In this document: piece after piece, positions 12,040-24,800 of the stretch | Position numbering within the stretch: position 1 is the stretch's first letter | Layout: every line of letters begins with the position of its first letter | Origin: Anaeramoeba flamelloides | Lineage: Eukaryota; Metamonada; Anaeramoebidae | Assembly: GCA_027625915.1 (NCBI GenBank) | Contig: JANTQA010000023.1 | Span: 6,634,001-6,698,000, forward strand | Length of the DNA stretch: 64,000 nucleotides | Direction: 5' to 3' | The notes under the pieces: model-generated | Told to the model about the DNA's origin: nothing | Databases searched by the model: none | What the model saw: only the letters and a program-made list of their open reading frames with translations | Program-made: the position numbers and the translations under genes

Positions 12040-12885
12040 GGATTATTTGCTCGAAAAACAATTTTTTTTTATTTTGTGTCTTATTGGATTTCTAAACTTA
12101 CAAAATGTTGATATATGTGTTGATAGTTTGTTATGTATCTCAAAAAAATATTTTTTTGTTTAATAGAATAAATAATATGAATTGTCCAAAAAAGACAATT
12201 TTTACCCAAATAAACAAATTCTGGAAATTTTCAAAATTTGCGAATATTTGTGATTTATTTAACATTTTGATTTTTATTTGACATTTTATTTAACATTTTT
12301 ATTTTTATTTAGCATTTTATTTAACATTTTATTTAACATTTTAATTAACATTTATATGGATGGGTTAGGTAGGATCAGTATATTTTAGTTGAGAGACCTA
12401 CTCCACCACACTCGTTTCTAACTTACTCAAAACATCCTACTAACCCTATATAAACTAACCTACCTACCATACACAATTCTAACACTCTCTAACATACCTC
12501 ACCTACCCTACCTATCCTACCATACCTACTCATATAAAATGTCAAATAAAAAATGTTAAATAAACGAAAACAAGTTCAAAAAATAAATTATTAAATAAAA
12601 TGGTAAATAAAAATAAAATGTCAAATAAAATGTCAAATAAAAATGAAAATGTTAAATAAAATGATAAATAAATTGCAAATTTTGACAATTTTCAAAATTT
12701 GTATATTTGGGTAAAAATTGTCTTTTTTGAACAATTCATATTATTTATTCTATTAAACAAAAAAATATTTTTTGATATACATAACAAACTATCAACACAC
12801 ATGTCAACATTTTGTAAGTTTATACCCGATTCCAGCTACAGATTAAAAAAATTATTATTTTTCTCGCAAATAATCGAATCACAAA
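12040..12885. mobile_element. Large foldback element, arms about 300 bp
   Basis: The left arm (12040-12340) and right arm (12545-12885) are reverse complements at high identity. For example, TTACAAAATGTTG at 12099 pairs with CAACATTTTGTAA at 12813, and TTTAATAGAATAAATAATA pairs with its complement near 12740. The inner arms are built from repeated short units of the type AACATTTTATTT. The loop (about 12345-12540) is unlike the surroundings: it is rich in CCTACC/CTAACC-type pyrimidine motifs. No ORF is recognisable. It may be a foldback DNA transposon; ends and target duplication are not clear. Confidence 0.7.
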
Positions 12886-15851
12886 TAATCGCAATTTTGT
12901 TATATTCCCTAATTATCAATACAAATAAATCAAGACCGTAATTAAAATTTTGGAGAGAGAGCAAAACAAAAAAAAATCATTGGTAAATTTGTTTAAATTT
13001 CATTAGTACTATTGATCGATTGAAGGTTAATTACCATCAACCTATTTTTTTGAGTTATTTTATTTTGAACAACTCAACTTTAACACAATATCAATCGTTC
13101 GAAAAAAAATGATCAAAACAAACAAATAAGAGGAATTCAAAAAATTAAATGAAGAAAAAATTAAAAGATGATAAAATGATTTCATATTTTACAAAAATCA
13201 AAATAATTTACAATTTGAATGAAATTTGTTTCTTTAAATTTTTTTCACTGTTTTAATTTTGTAGAATATTTCGAATTCTAGTTTTAGTTAGTTGGATATA
13301 AATTTATACACATTATCTCTCTTGATTGTAATAGTGGAATGGAACATGTCTTATTATATTAATCTGTTAAAAAAATATCTTTAAATAGTTTCAATTGACC
13401 AATTCTACAATGTTTGTGTTCTTTTAGTTTGCAGTATTAAATAGTTTTGTAATGTACTTGGGTGTATTTTTCAATTTTGGAATTGATATCTTACTTTTCG
13501 TAATCACTTCTACTAACTATACTTTTTTACAGTAAACGAGGTAAATATTTATTGAAAAGATGGAAAATATTAAATGAGTTTGGTTCAGTATTCTTCTTTA
13601 TAGAAATTTTCAATTTATTGATCTAATATTTTTTTCATAATTTAAGTAAAGTCATTTTTTTTGTTATTTTTTTTTTTTCTTTCTTTATTTTTTAAAAAGG
13701 TCAATTTGAAAAAAAAATATTTTGAAATTCCAAGTTAACATTAATTAAAAGTGAGTTTTTTTAATTTCTTTTAAAATTTATATATTTGCAATTAAAGTAA
13801 TAAATCTTATTATTAAAAATTTAATTTCCAAAAGAAAACCGAAAATATTGCATCATACCTTTCCATAAATAGTACAAATTTTTCGTTAACAAATTATTTT
13901 TTCCAAAATTTCTGGTTTGTTCAAACATTTCCTATACAAATATCTACTATCATCCAAATTTTATTAATTATTTTATTTCTAAAATTTATAAGTTGGTTTA
14001 TTCATAAAAAATATATGAATTTTTCTTTTTTTTCCTGTGAATCACTTTGAGTGAAATGGAATTTATTTTTAATTGTTTCTTGATATTTTTTTAAGATATG
14101 TGGAATTTAACTTGAAAAAATTTCATATTTTGTAAAATTTGAATAATGATAAAGGTAGAATATACTTGGATGTAAGTAAAAAGTATGTTTAATAAGGGGT
14201 TAAAAATAAATATTATAAATTCGACTTTTTTAAGTTCCAGAATCTCAAAAGCTATTGATGTATTAATTTAATTTTTAATTTTATTTTAAAATCTCCTGAA
14301 ATCCTATTTTTTTATTATTACTTTATTTTGTTATATTATCATTTAAACCATTTTATTTATTAATATTATTGTATTTCAATTCTCAAGGAAAATAATTTTT
14401 GTGGATGACCGGGTAGAATTTTCAAAAAAATAAAAAAAAATAGAAAGAGTTTAATATTAATATGTATTAACTTATTAGATAAGCTTCTTAATTGAATCTA
14501 TATCTTGGGTTTTTTTTTAAAAAAAAAAGAATACTAGATTGGGATTGATTTTCAAAAAAAAAATGTGGAATTTTTAGAATTGTATAAACTATAAATTTTT
14601 AATTTTTAGTTTTGAAAAAGATTTCTAATGACTGACTTTACATTATATTTTTATAAATTTTTACCACACTTGTATAATATTCAATTTAAGAAGCATTTAA
14701 ATATGAAAATTAAAAAAGATTTAATTATTTTTTCAAATGAATTTTGAAAATTATAAAAACTTAATTTCGAAACATTATTAAAAAAAATAAATAATAATAA
14801 AAAATTAGATCAATAAATTAAGGATTAATCATTTGGAATTTCCAATTTTCAAAAAAAAATATCAAAACTTGATTTTTTAATTGAATTTTTGAAGAATTGA
14901 TTATTAAAAAATCATCTAATTTGAAAAATATTTTTCTCTAGAAGAAATCATCAATTCAATAATAAATAAAACACATTGAAAATATATTAAAATATTTTTT
15001 TTAAAACTATAATAGTTATATAAAAAAAAAAAAATTCAAAAATATTATAATATTTGCTTATAACAATTAATAAATAAATTTTCGATGGTATTAATTAAAA
15101 TTAAAATACACTTAGATTTAAATAGATATAGCGAAAATGAAATTAATATCTGTAAAAGATTCAAAAAAAAGTTCAATAAAAAAAAAAAAAAATTCAACAC
15201 TAGAAAAATAGGAAAATATGATTAGTTTTATTAGCTGAAATTTGAAAAAATAAGATAGTTGGAATAACTAAAATACAAATGATAATTTTGATTATTATTG
15301 TGATTATTTTTGAAGCTATTATTTTTGATGAAGTTGTTCTTAAAGTTGATAAATTTGGATCACTTTACCAAGAAGATTATTATTATTCCTGTTTTTTTAA
15401 TGGTTCTGCAGTTACGATTATTATAACCTTTTTTGGTTCAATTATTATTATTATTTATTCTACTGAGACTCTGATTTATTAGTGTAGATGTTGGTTTTGT
15501 TTTTAGTGTGATCTTCTATGTGTCTAGTGTTGTTACTATTACTCGATAGATTTAAAGATTGAATTTGGAAGTTAGATCTCAGTTTGTTGTTGAAGTTGGT
15601 ATTGGTATTATATAAATGTACTTCTTTTTTTGTTTCATGTTTAGAGCTTTAATAAACTGAAGGACCAGATTTCATCCTAATTTAATAAGTTTTTTCGATA
15701 TTTCATTTTTTTGTTTTTTTTCTTTCTTTTTTTGTTTGATTGTTTTTGTTGAATAAAATTCAAGAATCTTTTTCGTAATTTGAAATCAAATTTAAAAAGT
15801 AACCAGAGAATTTAAACAGAACAATTGTGATTAAAAACAAGAAAAAAACAA

Positions 15852-16850
15852 ATGACTGTTTTAATTGAAAAAATACCACAAGACGTAACGGAAGAAGAAC
15901 TTACCAAATTCTTTTCATTTGTTGGTCCTGTGATTAGTGTGAAATTTGAATTTGATCAAAAAACAGGCAAGCCACTCGGCAACGGGCTCTGTATTTTTAA
16001 AGATGGTGATACTGCAAAGGCGGCTGTGCGTATTCTGAACACACAGCCCATTCGGCAAAATCGTTTGCTTCGTTTGTCGTTGCAAAAGAAACAAGAACAA
16101 GAGCAAAAGCATATCCCACAAGAAAAGAAACTACAGCCACCACCGATCTTACCACAGCCAATGAACCCGTTGCCCATCCCTTTGGGTGGGTTTGGGGGTA
16201 TGCCACCAATGCCTCGCTTTGGCCAAGGGATTGGAATTATAAAAAGCATTATTTCCACTCGCCCCAGCAAGGAAGTCTTTGCTTTTCTAACAGAATTTAG
16301 GAACTTGGCAATTAACAACAGAAAGCTTGCAATGGAGTTGCTTGCCAAGTTTCCTCAGTTGTCACATACAATTGTTCATATGTTGCTCCCTTTTCAACAA
16401 ACAGGAAAGCAACCAAAAAATATGATTTTTCCACAGCAAATGTTAAGAGAGCAAGAGCAACAAAGGCTGATGCAACAACAACAACCACAATTACAATTAC
16501 ACCAGCAGCAGCAGCAACAAAACTTAATGGGATTTCAAAAAGAAAATATTCCACAAAATCAATTTTCACAAAGATCTCATCAAGCATTTAATAATTCACA
16601 ACAACAGCAACAGCAACAGCAACAACGACAATTACACCAGCAGCAACAAAATTCATTTAATAATAACCAAATCAGACAAAATACACCACCACAAAGAGGA
16701 CAAGCTTTCAGATCAAGAGAAGAAATTACACAAAAAAAACGAGACTTAGAAGAATTAATTCGAAACATCTCAGATGAACAATTAAACCGTATGGAACCTC
16801 AAAAAAGAGAAGAATTATTAAAATTAAGGAGAACTTTAAAAAAAAATTAA
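15852..16850 (+). CDS. CSTF2: CstF-64 / Rna15-like mRNA cleavage stimulation factor
   Basis: RNA-binding subunit of the cleavage stimulation factor, which recognises U/GU-rich elements during pre-mRNA 3'-end processing in the nucleus. A single-exon ORF of 332 codons with an ATG start. Residues 1-78 form an RRM: RNP2 is VLIEKI and RNP1 is GNGLCIFK. Residues about 130-185 match the CSTF2 hinge that binds CstF-77 and symplekin, with a helical stretch including FLTEFRNLAINNRKLAMELL. Residues about 195-275 are a Gln-rich linker encoded by CAA/CAG repeats. The last 35 residues have the C-terminal three-helix bundle pattern (LEELIRNISDEQLNRM..QKREELLKLR), comparable to human CSTF64 LTADQIAMLPPEQR. 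The length lies nearer yeast Rna15 (296) than human (577), and the MEARA repeats of animals are absent. The plus-strand frame is clear; minus-strand ORFs here are shadows. Confidence 0.92.
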   Translation: MTVLIEKIPQDVTEEELTKFFSFVGPVISVKFEFDQKTGKPLGNGLCIFKDGDTAKAAVRILNTQPIRQNRLLRLSLQKKQEQEQKHIPQEKKLQPPPILPQPMNPLPIPLGGFGGMPPMPRFGQGIGIIKSIISTRPSKEVFAFLTEFRNLAINNRKLAMELLAKFPQLSHTIVHMLLPFQQTGKQPKNMIFPQQMLREQEQQRLMQQQQPQLQLHQQQQQQNLMGFQKENIPQNQFSQRSHQAFNNSQQQQQQQQQRQLHQQQQNSFNNNQIRQNTPPQRGQAFRSREEITQKKRDLEELIRNISDEQLNRMEPQKREELLKLRRTLKKN

Positions 16851-18856
16851 TTTTAAAGAATAAATATGGTTATTAAATTAAGGTATTTAAAAAAGTGTCG
16901 TTGTAAACAATTAATAAAATCATATTTTCAAAAAAAAGAAATTTTTATTATCTTCGTAATAATGACAAAACCAACAATTTCTGTTGTGAAAAATAAATTT
17001 AATGTTTTAAACATAATCGTTTTCGATAAAAGAATATTAGATTTAAATTTGATTTTGAAAATTAGAAAGTATATGCATAATCTCCAAAAGTTTACTTTTC
17101 ATAAACTCGGTCTTTTTAAAAAAATATTGAGGGTTTTCTAGTGTGATTTATTTTTTAATTACTTTTTATTTATTCATTCATTATTATTAAAATAATTATT
17201 TAAATTAATTTTTTTTTTTTTTTTATATAAATTATGTCATATGTAGTAATATCTGACAATAATGGTTTTTTTGAAGAATTTTTTTTAATCAATATAAATC
17301 ACTAAATTTGTTTAAAATTTAGTTAAACTCTCTTCTTAATTCACTATTTGAGTTCAACAAACCACCAGAATATTTTGCTAATGAATAAACAAAAAAAAAA
17401 GTTGATTTTCAACAGATGATTGTGATTTGAAAAAATCATTAATATTCTCGTACTTGGTTCAAAAATAAAGCACGTCATAATATAATATCAATATATATCC
17501 TAAGTGTAAAATTGTCTACTGATAAAATCATCTTTTTCCATTTATTTTTTTTTTTTTCAATTTAAAATGTTTACTCTTCTCATTTAAATCAATTTTCAAA
17601 ACAGAAATCTTTATTTTTGTTGAGTTTGGAGGTTTTCTTCTAGTTGTATTGGAAATCAAATGAAAAAAAGATAAATCTGAAAAATTCATGTTACTTTTTT
17701 AATCATAAAACACTGGGAAAACAAAACCAAGCCGGTAAAAAATAAAAGATATGAGAACAAATTTATATTTTTGTATCTAAATTTCAATAGTTATTAATCA
17801 TATTAAAACCAAATTTTTATTAAAAATACAACTTTCTATTTAGTGAAAGTTATTGCACTTTATTATAAATTTATCAGAACATTAACCCAAAATCAAGAGA
17901 ACATGTTTATTATTTTTTGACTTTTCACATTTGATTTTTCATAAATATTTAAAATTGATCAATATTTAATATTTTGATTGATTATATTATCAAAAAAGTA
18001 AAGTTTCTCCACCTATGAAAGATTTCATAAATTAAACCAAAATTTGTAAAAGTGAATTTTATAAGATAACAAATTTTTCGATTTTTTTGTTTCAAACTGA
18101 ACCAAATTCCTCCTTTATTCAAATAGTTCTTATTTAATATCGATCACATCAAGAATGATTTAATATATATTTATAATGTATGAATTTATTCAGAAACCTC
18201 TTCTTCTCTAGTTCACTTTACTTTCACTAATGGTATTAATTCTTACTTTTTCTGAATGAAAAAAAAAAAAAAAAAGTATTTTCTCAATTACTCATATTAT
18301 TCAAACCTCTTACCACAACGATGGTTATTAGAAAGCCAAACTCATTCTATGAGATAAAACTTTTAAAGTTAGTATTTAAGGTATTTATACAAAATAGAAT
18401 CTAAAAAGATCAAAAATAAATTTTTTTTTTCATTGGTAATTCCCAAATTTTCTTTTCAACTTTTAAATTTGAGTAGTGTTCTCAATAAATTTTTTCCCAT
18501 ATAACACTAATAGTTCAAAGAAACAGTTAAAAACGAACTAATTTTGAGAGAATGTAGTGTATTTAAAAAAAACTATTATTTGTGAAAAAAGGTCAATGAA
18601 TAAAAATAATTAGGAATATTAACTTGTAAATTTTTTATTGAAAATGAAAATTAAAAAAATATAACTTTTGTAATACTCTTTTTTTCTTTTAGAATGATAA
18701 TTTTTGAAAAATTTCATTGCCGAAACATAATATAAAAAAAAAAATAAAAAATCTAATCAATCAAATAATAAAAAATGAAAATAAACGAATAAAAAATTAT
18801 TATAGAAAATAGCTTGTTTAATATGTTGAATTAAATTAAAAATCATTAATAAAAAT
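16851..18856. other. Intergenic, nothing recognised
   Basis: 2 kb between two convergently transcribed genes. There is a 91-codon open stretch (16866-17141) just after the CstF-64 stop, rich in Ile/Phe/Lys and without a domain, probably chance ORF in the 3' UTR. Nothing else was seen. Confidence 0.5.
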
Positions 18857-21800
18857 TTAATCCAAGCCGGCAAATGCACCCATTGAGACTTCAACATATA
18901 ATGGCCTCATAACTCTTGGCGTTATATCTTCGGGTGGGATACCTTCTTCTCTAAAGATTCTACCAATCACTGAATTACAAGTTTTAGACCCACAGGCACC
19001 CATTCCTGCACGAGTTGCAATTTTGATTTGGTTCATATCTCGAGCGCCGTCTTGAATGATTTTTCTGATTTCTCCAGCCGTTATTCTTTCACATCTACAA
19101 ACAACAGAACTATCCTTTGGTGATTTTTTTTCATAAATTAATTGCGGATCAACTTTTTCAATTTTCTTGACAACAGAGGCAGCAGTTTTTGCATATTTTG
19201 AAGGCATTCTAACTGAAACTAAAAGTGTTTCACCGCGCGTAATAATTCTTTCAACGGGAAATCTTCCTATTGTGGCTCCAAAGTCATCCATCACTTCAAC
19301 TTTTGAACCTACTTTAACATCGGATTGCCAAATTTCATATGGGAAGGTTACAATTGGGTTATCAGAATCATCATTATAATCAACTAAAGTTACAGCAAGT
19401 CCTATTGGAATTAGAGTTGGGATTGGGATTGGAATTGGGATTTGATTTGGAATTATATAAATTTATTAAAGATTTTGTGTTTTGGTTTTTTTTTTAATAA
19501 TCAAATTTTTTGAAAAAAATAAATTTATTAAAATTTTTTTAAAATATATAAAGAAAATCAGTAAATAAATTAGAGTGTAAAAAAATTTAAACTAATAAGA
19601 AAAAATTTCAACATAAAAAAATCAAAAATTTAAAATTCGCGAATATAAATTACCTGGACATTCTGAGACACATTTTAAACAACCATCACAATCATCAACT
19701 TCACCAAGGAATTGAGGAATTTCTGTAATCCCTTCTTCGCCTGTTTCAATATTTCCATGATTACACGCAGCCGTGCACGCATCACAAGGGATGTCTTGGA
19801 AGCAATGGAAAACGGGGAAGAATCCTTCGTCCTCTTCAAATTGCTCACGCTCAAGTTGTACTTCACCGGGTTTAGATTTGAGTATCTCAGCTTTTTCTTC
19901 CCACTCTTCAGGTATTTCGATCTTTTTTCCAAGAGATTTCAAGATCTTTCTACCAGCAATTTTACCAGTAAACATGGCTGCTGAGGCCTCTGCAATTTCT
20001 TGGGCGTCACCAGCCGAGTAAACATCAAGACCATATTTTTTAGCCTTCTCTGTAAATTCTCTACATTCTTCCAACCCAACCGCTAGTAAAATGGTATCGA
20101 CATCATAAGTTTGGTATGTTCCTTCGATAATGTTCCAATTGTCATCCAATTTTGCAATAACAACCTGTTCAACCTTTCCATCCCCTTTGGCCTCAACAAT
20201 TGTATGGCGAGTCATGATCGGTACTCCTAATCTTCGCAGTTTGTCTTCATGTACCTTATATCCACCGCATTCTGGTAACGCTTCAACAAGCCCAACGACT
20301 TCAATTCCTGCTTGTATAGCGTGATATCCTCCAATTAATCCCACATTGCCTCCTCCAACGATCATTACTTTATCTGAACATTTCTTTGAATAATTATGAA
20401 ATATTTTTAGGTTTTTATTCAATAATTTTTTTTGATTATTTTTTTAAAATAAACAATTAATTCCAATTTTTTATTCATGAAAAAAGTAGTGATTAAAAAA
20501 AAATTTAAATATTTCGTTTCTTGTATTTTTTCAAAATATTTTGGCAAAAAGAAATCATAAATTTTGGAAATAAAAATACAAAAACTTACGACAAGATCAC
20601 GATTTACTAAAGTTTGGAAAGCACCAGCACCATAAACACCGGGAAGGGTATTACCAGGAAAAGATAAAAATTTTTCTCTGGCACCTGTAGCTACTAACAA
20701 TTTTTTTGGTTTAATGAGTTCGTATTTACCGTTTGTTAAAATACCAATTGTTTGATCAGAGTATACGGCTAAGGCTGTTGAATTATTTTTTAAAGTTACG
20801 GATTCATATTTTCTTACTTCCTTCTCTAAAATTTCACCAATGCGATAGCCTCGTGTACCAGCATAACATTCTTCAGATGATCCAAAAAACTTATGTGTTT
20901 GAAGAACTAATTTTCCGCCAAATCGATCTTTGTCATCAATACATAAAACATCAACGCCTTGTTTACCAAGTTCAATTGAAGCAGAAAGCCCTTTGAAATT
21001 TATTTATCAATTTTTTACAATTTTTTTTTAATAGAATTATTTTTAAAGATAATGTTAATGATTAATAAATAGACAAATTCTGGAATACAGTACAAAAAGA
21101 ATTAATATGAACAATGAAATTCTTGTGTAGTTTGTGAGCTGATGTGTAAATAGATCTCATTTTTCAAACAATATTAGAGTTTGGTTGGTTATTTGCTTAA
21201 AAATGAAAAAAAAAAATGGTTGAACACAATACAAGAAAAAAGAAAGCCAAAAATCATCAAAATAAAGCGTAAAGAAAAAAATGAAGATAAAAAAAACAAC
21301 AATAATTTGAAGAAAAAGAAAAATGTGAAAGGTTACGACTCAGTATTTGCTCAATATATATATATAATAAATTAATAAGAGGTAATATTCTTTTTTTTAT
21401 TTTAATCTAATCTTTTTCTTTTTCAAAAAATTTTCTGTTTAATCTAACTTTTGTCAACTTTTTTAAACTAAAATTCAATAAAATTCACATATTAATCCTT
21501 TTTAATCAAAAACTACTTTTATTTTTCTTTTTTCTTAATTTAACGAAAATAAATTTTGAAGAAATTTGAAAATAATTCATTTGATAAAAAAATGTTTTCT
21601 TAACAGAAGAATGCTTCTGCACCTTTTTTTCCTTTACAACTGATTCCGTACAGTTTTTAATGGTGTATCTTTTTAAAAAAATCTTTGTGTTGAGAAGGTT
21701 AATATGGATTAAAAGATGATGATCAGATCCCACCAAAAGGCGTAAAAATCAAAATTAACACTCAAAAGTAACAAAAATATGTATCATAATTGTAGCTATT

Positions 21801-24800
21801 TTTTATTTAATCCCAACAATTATTTATATTAAAATAAGAAGTGGAAGGGGTTTAAAATTAAACGTCATCTATTTTTCAAAAAAAAATTTCTAAAATTTCA
21901 GACTTTGAATATAAAGTAAATATCCAAATATTTGTGTTTTTAGTCTTTTCTTTTGAATAAGCACAGTAATGAGATAAAACTTTATTATTTGAGTTTATTA
22001 ATTGTTTTCTTTTGAATCTATTCCCATTTTCCGATTTAAATACGTAAAAAGTAAAGAAAATCCAATCAAAAATTAGATATTTTAAAACCTTTTTGAAAGG
22101 TCTTTGAAAATCATCTAGATTAAACTTATCAATGTTAAATTATTATCTTAAAACACCAAAAAATGATCTAGTGAAAAAGCTGTGTCTATTTTTACACTTT
22201 TATAAAATTCTACTTATTTGGTTCCGTTCATTAAGTTAATCAATTTTGTTCTGGAAAAAGTTGACCTTCAATTAAATTTCAAATAATTAATTTAAAATTA
22301 CACAATTTTTTTAAAAGTCTTTAAAATCATCACATAAAGAATTCGATTGATCTGAGACTGGATTCACAAATGTTAACACCAAAATAAGGTTGCTTTCAAA
22401 AAAAAAAATTACTTTTTTTGTGTTAATTTTTACATAAAGTAACTGGTGATGATTCTAATTTTGAAAAAAAAAAAAAAAATCGATGTTAAAAATTTATAAG
22501 TTTTTTGAATAAATTTGCTATATATTTTTTTAATAAATTTGTAATTTTTTCAATAAATTTGTAAAATTTCCAAAAAACATGATACCCTTTACAATATATC
22601 CAAACAAGAAAGGAAAATTGTCAAAAAATCTGAGGTTTTTCATAGTAAAAAGTTCAATTCAATAAAAGAATAAAAATGTTTGAGTTTATTTGTTATTTTA
22701 GATTTTTGAAGAATTATTTTTGATTTTCAAATTTATGTTGCATCCTCAAACATTTTTATTCTATTATTAAATCATATTTATAGTCATTTATAACACTAAA
22801 TATATTGATAAGTTTCCTTTCTTGTTTGGATATATTGTAAAAGGTATCATGGTTTTTGGAAATTTTACAAATTTATTGAAAAAATTACAAATTTATTAAA
22901 AAAACTGAGACATTGAATAACATCGATTTTTACATATCGAAATCAGTTTAAAAAACTGAGTATAAAAAGTTTTAAAAATAATAGATTGGACTGCTTAAAG
23001 GGGTGAACCAAGCAGTTTGAAGTCGCTGTTTTTTAGAATACTGTTATTTTTCAATTAATAAATGTCAATTTTTTATTTCAAGTTCCAAAATATTTTATTA
23101 ATGATTACTAGTTGAAAAAACCCAAATATCTTTAGAAAACCAATTAGAAGTCATATTTTTTGAAATCTAATTAAACTTGGATAGTGCAGTTTAAGATAAA
23201 ATCTCAATTTTTTCAATTTTCAGATTTATTGTTAAGAACGAATAGTCAGACACTTCGTATGGTAGAGAGAGGATTTTGAAGTGACTAATCTTGTGTCTCC
23301 TAATTCAAAGAGCATCTAAAAAAGACATAGTCATTAGAAGAATTTTAAATTCAATTTAGTTTTTTAAAATAACATAAAGATCGTAGAAAGAAAAATAAAA
23401 AAAAACAACAAAAAAAATGAATAATTAAAAAAAAAAGTTGCATAAAATAATTGACGTGAGAAATCTGAATCATTTTAATCCAAATGGGTTTTTATGTTTG
23501 AGGCGATTAGGGGGGGTTATTTGGATTTGAGTTCCTTTTTCGTAATGGCTTGTTGAGTCATATTGGTCAAAAAGTATTCTATTGTAATATCATAGATTTC
23601 AAAAGTGTTCATTTTTCTCATTAATTCATCGGTATCCTGTTTGAATAATGATGTAATAATCAAAATTGTAATTTTTTCAATTTTAATTTAATACACCAGC
23701 GAGACAAAGTAATCTCTTTGTCACAATATCTTCATATCCTCTACTGTTTGTTGTAAAATAAATAGAACAAAATTTTCATTCAGCTTTACAAAAAAAGGTT
23801 TGAAATCCCATATAAAATTTCATTATTTTTTAATTCCCTCAATAAGTTTAAATTATCAATTTTCTCTTATAGAATTGGGGACTTTGATGGTTTATTTTAA
23901 TTTTTGGGTTGTGATTATTTTGGAAAGCTGAATGAAAATATAGATCTTTTTATTTTACAATTAACTGTACTACTTGTGAGGATCTCTTGATTTGCATTTA
24001 TAGTGTGGGTTTTTAAAATCCACATTTTACAAAAGAAGCAAGTGTCATGGTGTAAGTGTATTTGGAATTATGCCATCTAAAAAATTACAAATTTACGATT
24101 TGTCCAACACGTGAGTTACCAATGAATTCAAATAAATATTTGTATAATTTTTGATTCATTTTTCAGATTTTTTTAGCCTTACTCTCGTTACGAATTAAAG
24201 ATTTTATTGGTTTAAATGATTAAGAAACTTTGTAAAATAGTTTGATCTTCACATAATATTCATTGTACAAACTGTTTTGAAAGTAGGGTTTTCTGAATTA
24301 TAGAAAAATAGATGCGACGAAAAAATTGTTTTTAATTTTTTGGAATTTATCAGAAACTGTAAAAAAATTTGCATTTTTAAATTTCTAATTGTTATTTACC
24401 ATTTTTCAGAGCGAGCAGACCAAAAATCAAAAAAAATGTTTTTTTTCAATGAACAAAGGGAATAAGCAAATAAACGTCTTCAAATTAACATTATTTTGAA
24501 AAAATTTCCAAATAAAAAAAATTTTCTTTTGTAATCAGAAATGAAAAAGTTAAGGGTAATTTTAATAAAAAGATAAAGCAAAGTTTTCAATATTGCTATA
24601 AAACAGTTTACGTGCCTTCTCCTAAATGGTTTTAATAAACAGATCAAAATGCTTTTTGGACACTTTTTAAAATGACTTTTGAAAAAAAAGGAATGAAAAA
24701 AAAATGGAAAAAAGTAAAAATAAAAAAAAAAAAAATTAAAACGGAAACAAACCTGAAGGTCCACCACCAATAATTAAAACTTCGACTTCTTTTGTAGGGA

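Larger units (their letters stand above)
10073..15851. other. Intergenic, repeats and low-complexity DNA
   Basis: 5.8 kb without a convincing gene. It contains a MITE (10254-10450), the right arm of a long inverted repeat (11365-12005) and a large foldback (12040-12885). At 15279-15600 there is ATT/GTT-rich sequence whose minus strand gives Asn/Ile-rich broken frames, perhaps a worn low-complexity coding remnant. The 63-codon open stretch at 10950 begins with ATG but shows no domain. Confidence 0.5.
20991..24752. other. Intron 1 (3.76 kb) of the oxidoreductase gene, carrying repeats
   Basis: The 5' splice site is CAG|GTTTGT and the 3' site is ATTTCAAAG|GG. The other introns of this gene are only 206-252 bp. 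The extra length includes a foldback at 22480-22950 and a family 2 MITE at 23744-23967. No nested gene was recognised; ORFs at 21181, 21506 and 24480 have low-complexity translations. Confidence 0.85.

Noticed and set aside
12345-12540. Telomere-like repeat tract
   Set aside because: CCTACC/CTAACC motifs are irregular and not in a tandem array, so an internal telomere tract is not supported.
15279-15482. Ile-rich 67-codon ORF with an ATG
   Set aside because: Translation of ATT repeats; the opposite strand gives equally poor, broken Asn-rich frames. Not supportable as a gene.
15915-16768. Minus-strand ORFs rich in Val/Cys over the CstF-64 gene
   Set aside because: They are the complement of CAA/CAG repeats and RRM coding sequence; no start context or motif.
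24480-24770. 96-codon minus-strand ORF upstream of exon 2 of the oxidoreductase
   Set aside because: Phe/Lys-rich translation of intron sequence directly after the exon 1 donor site.
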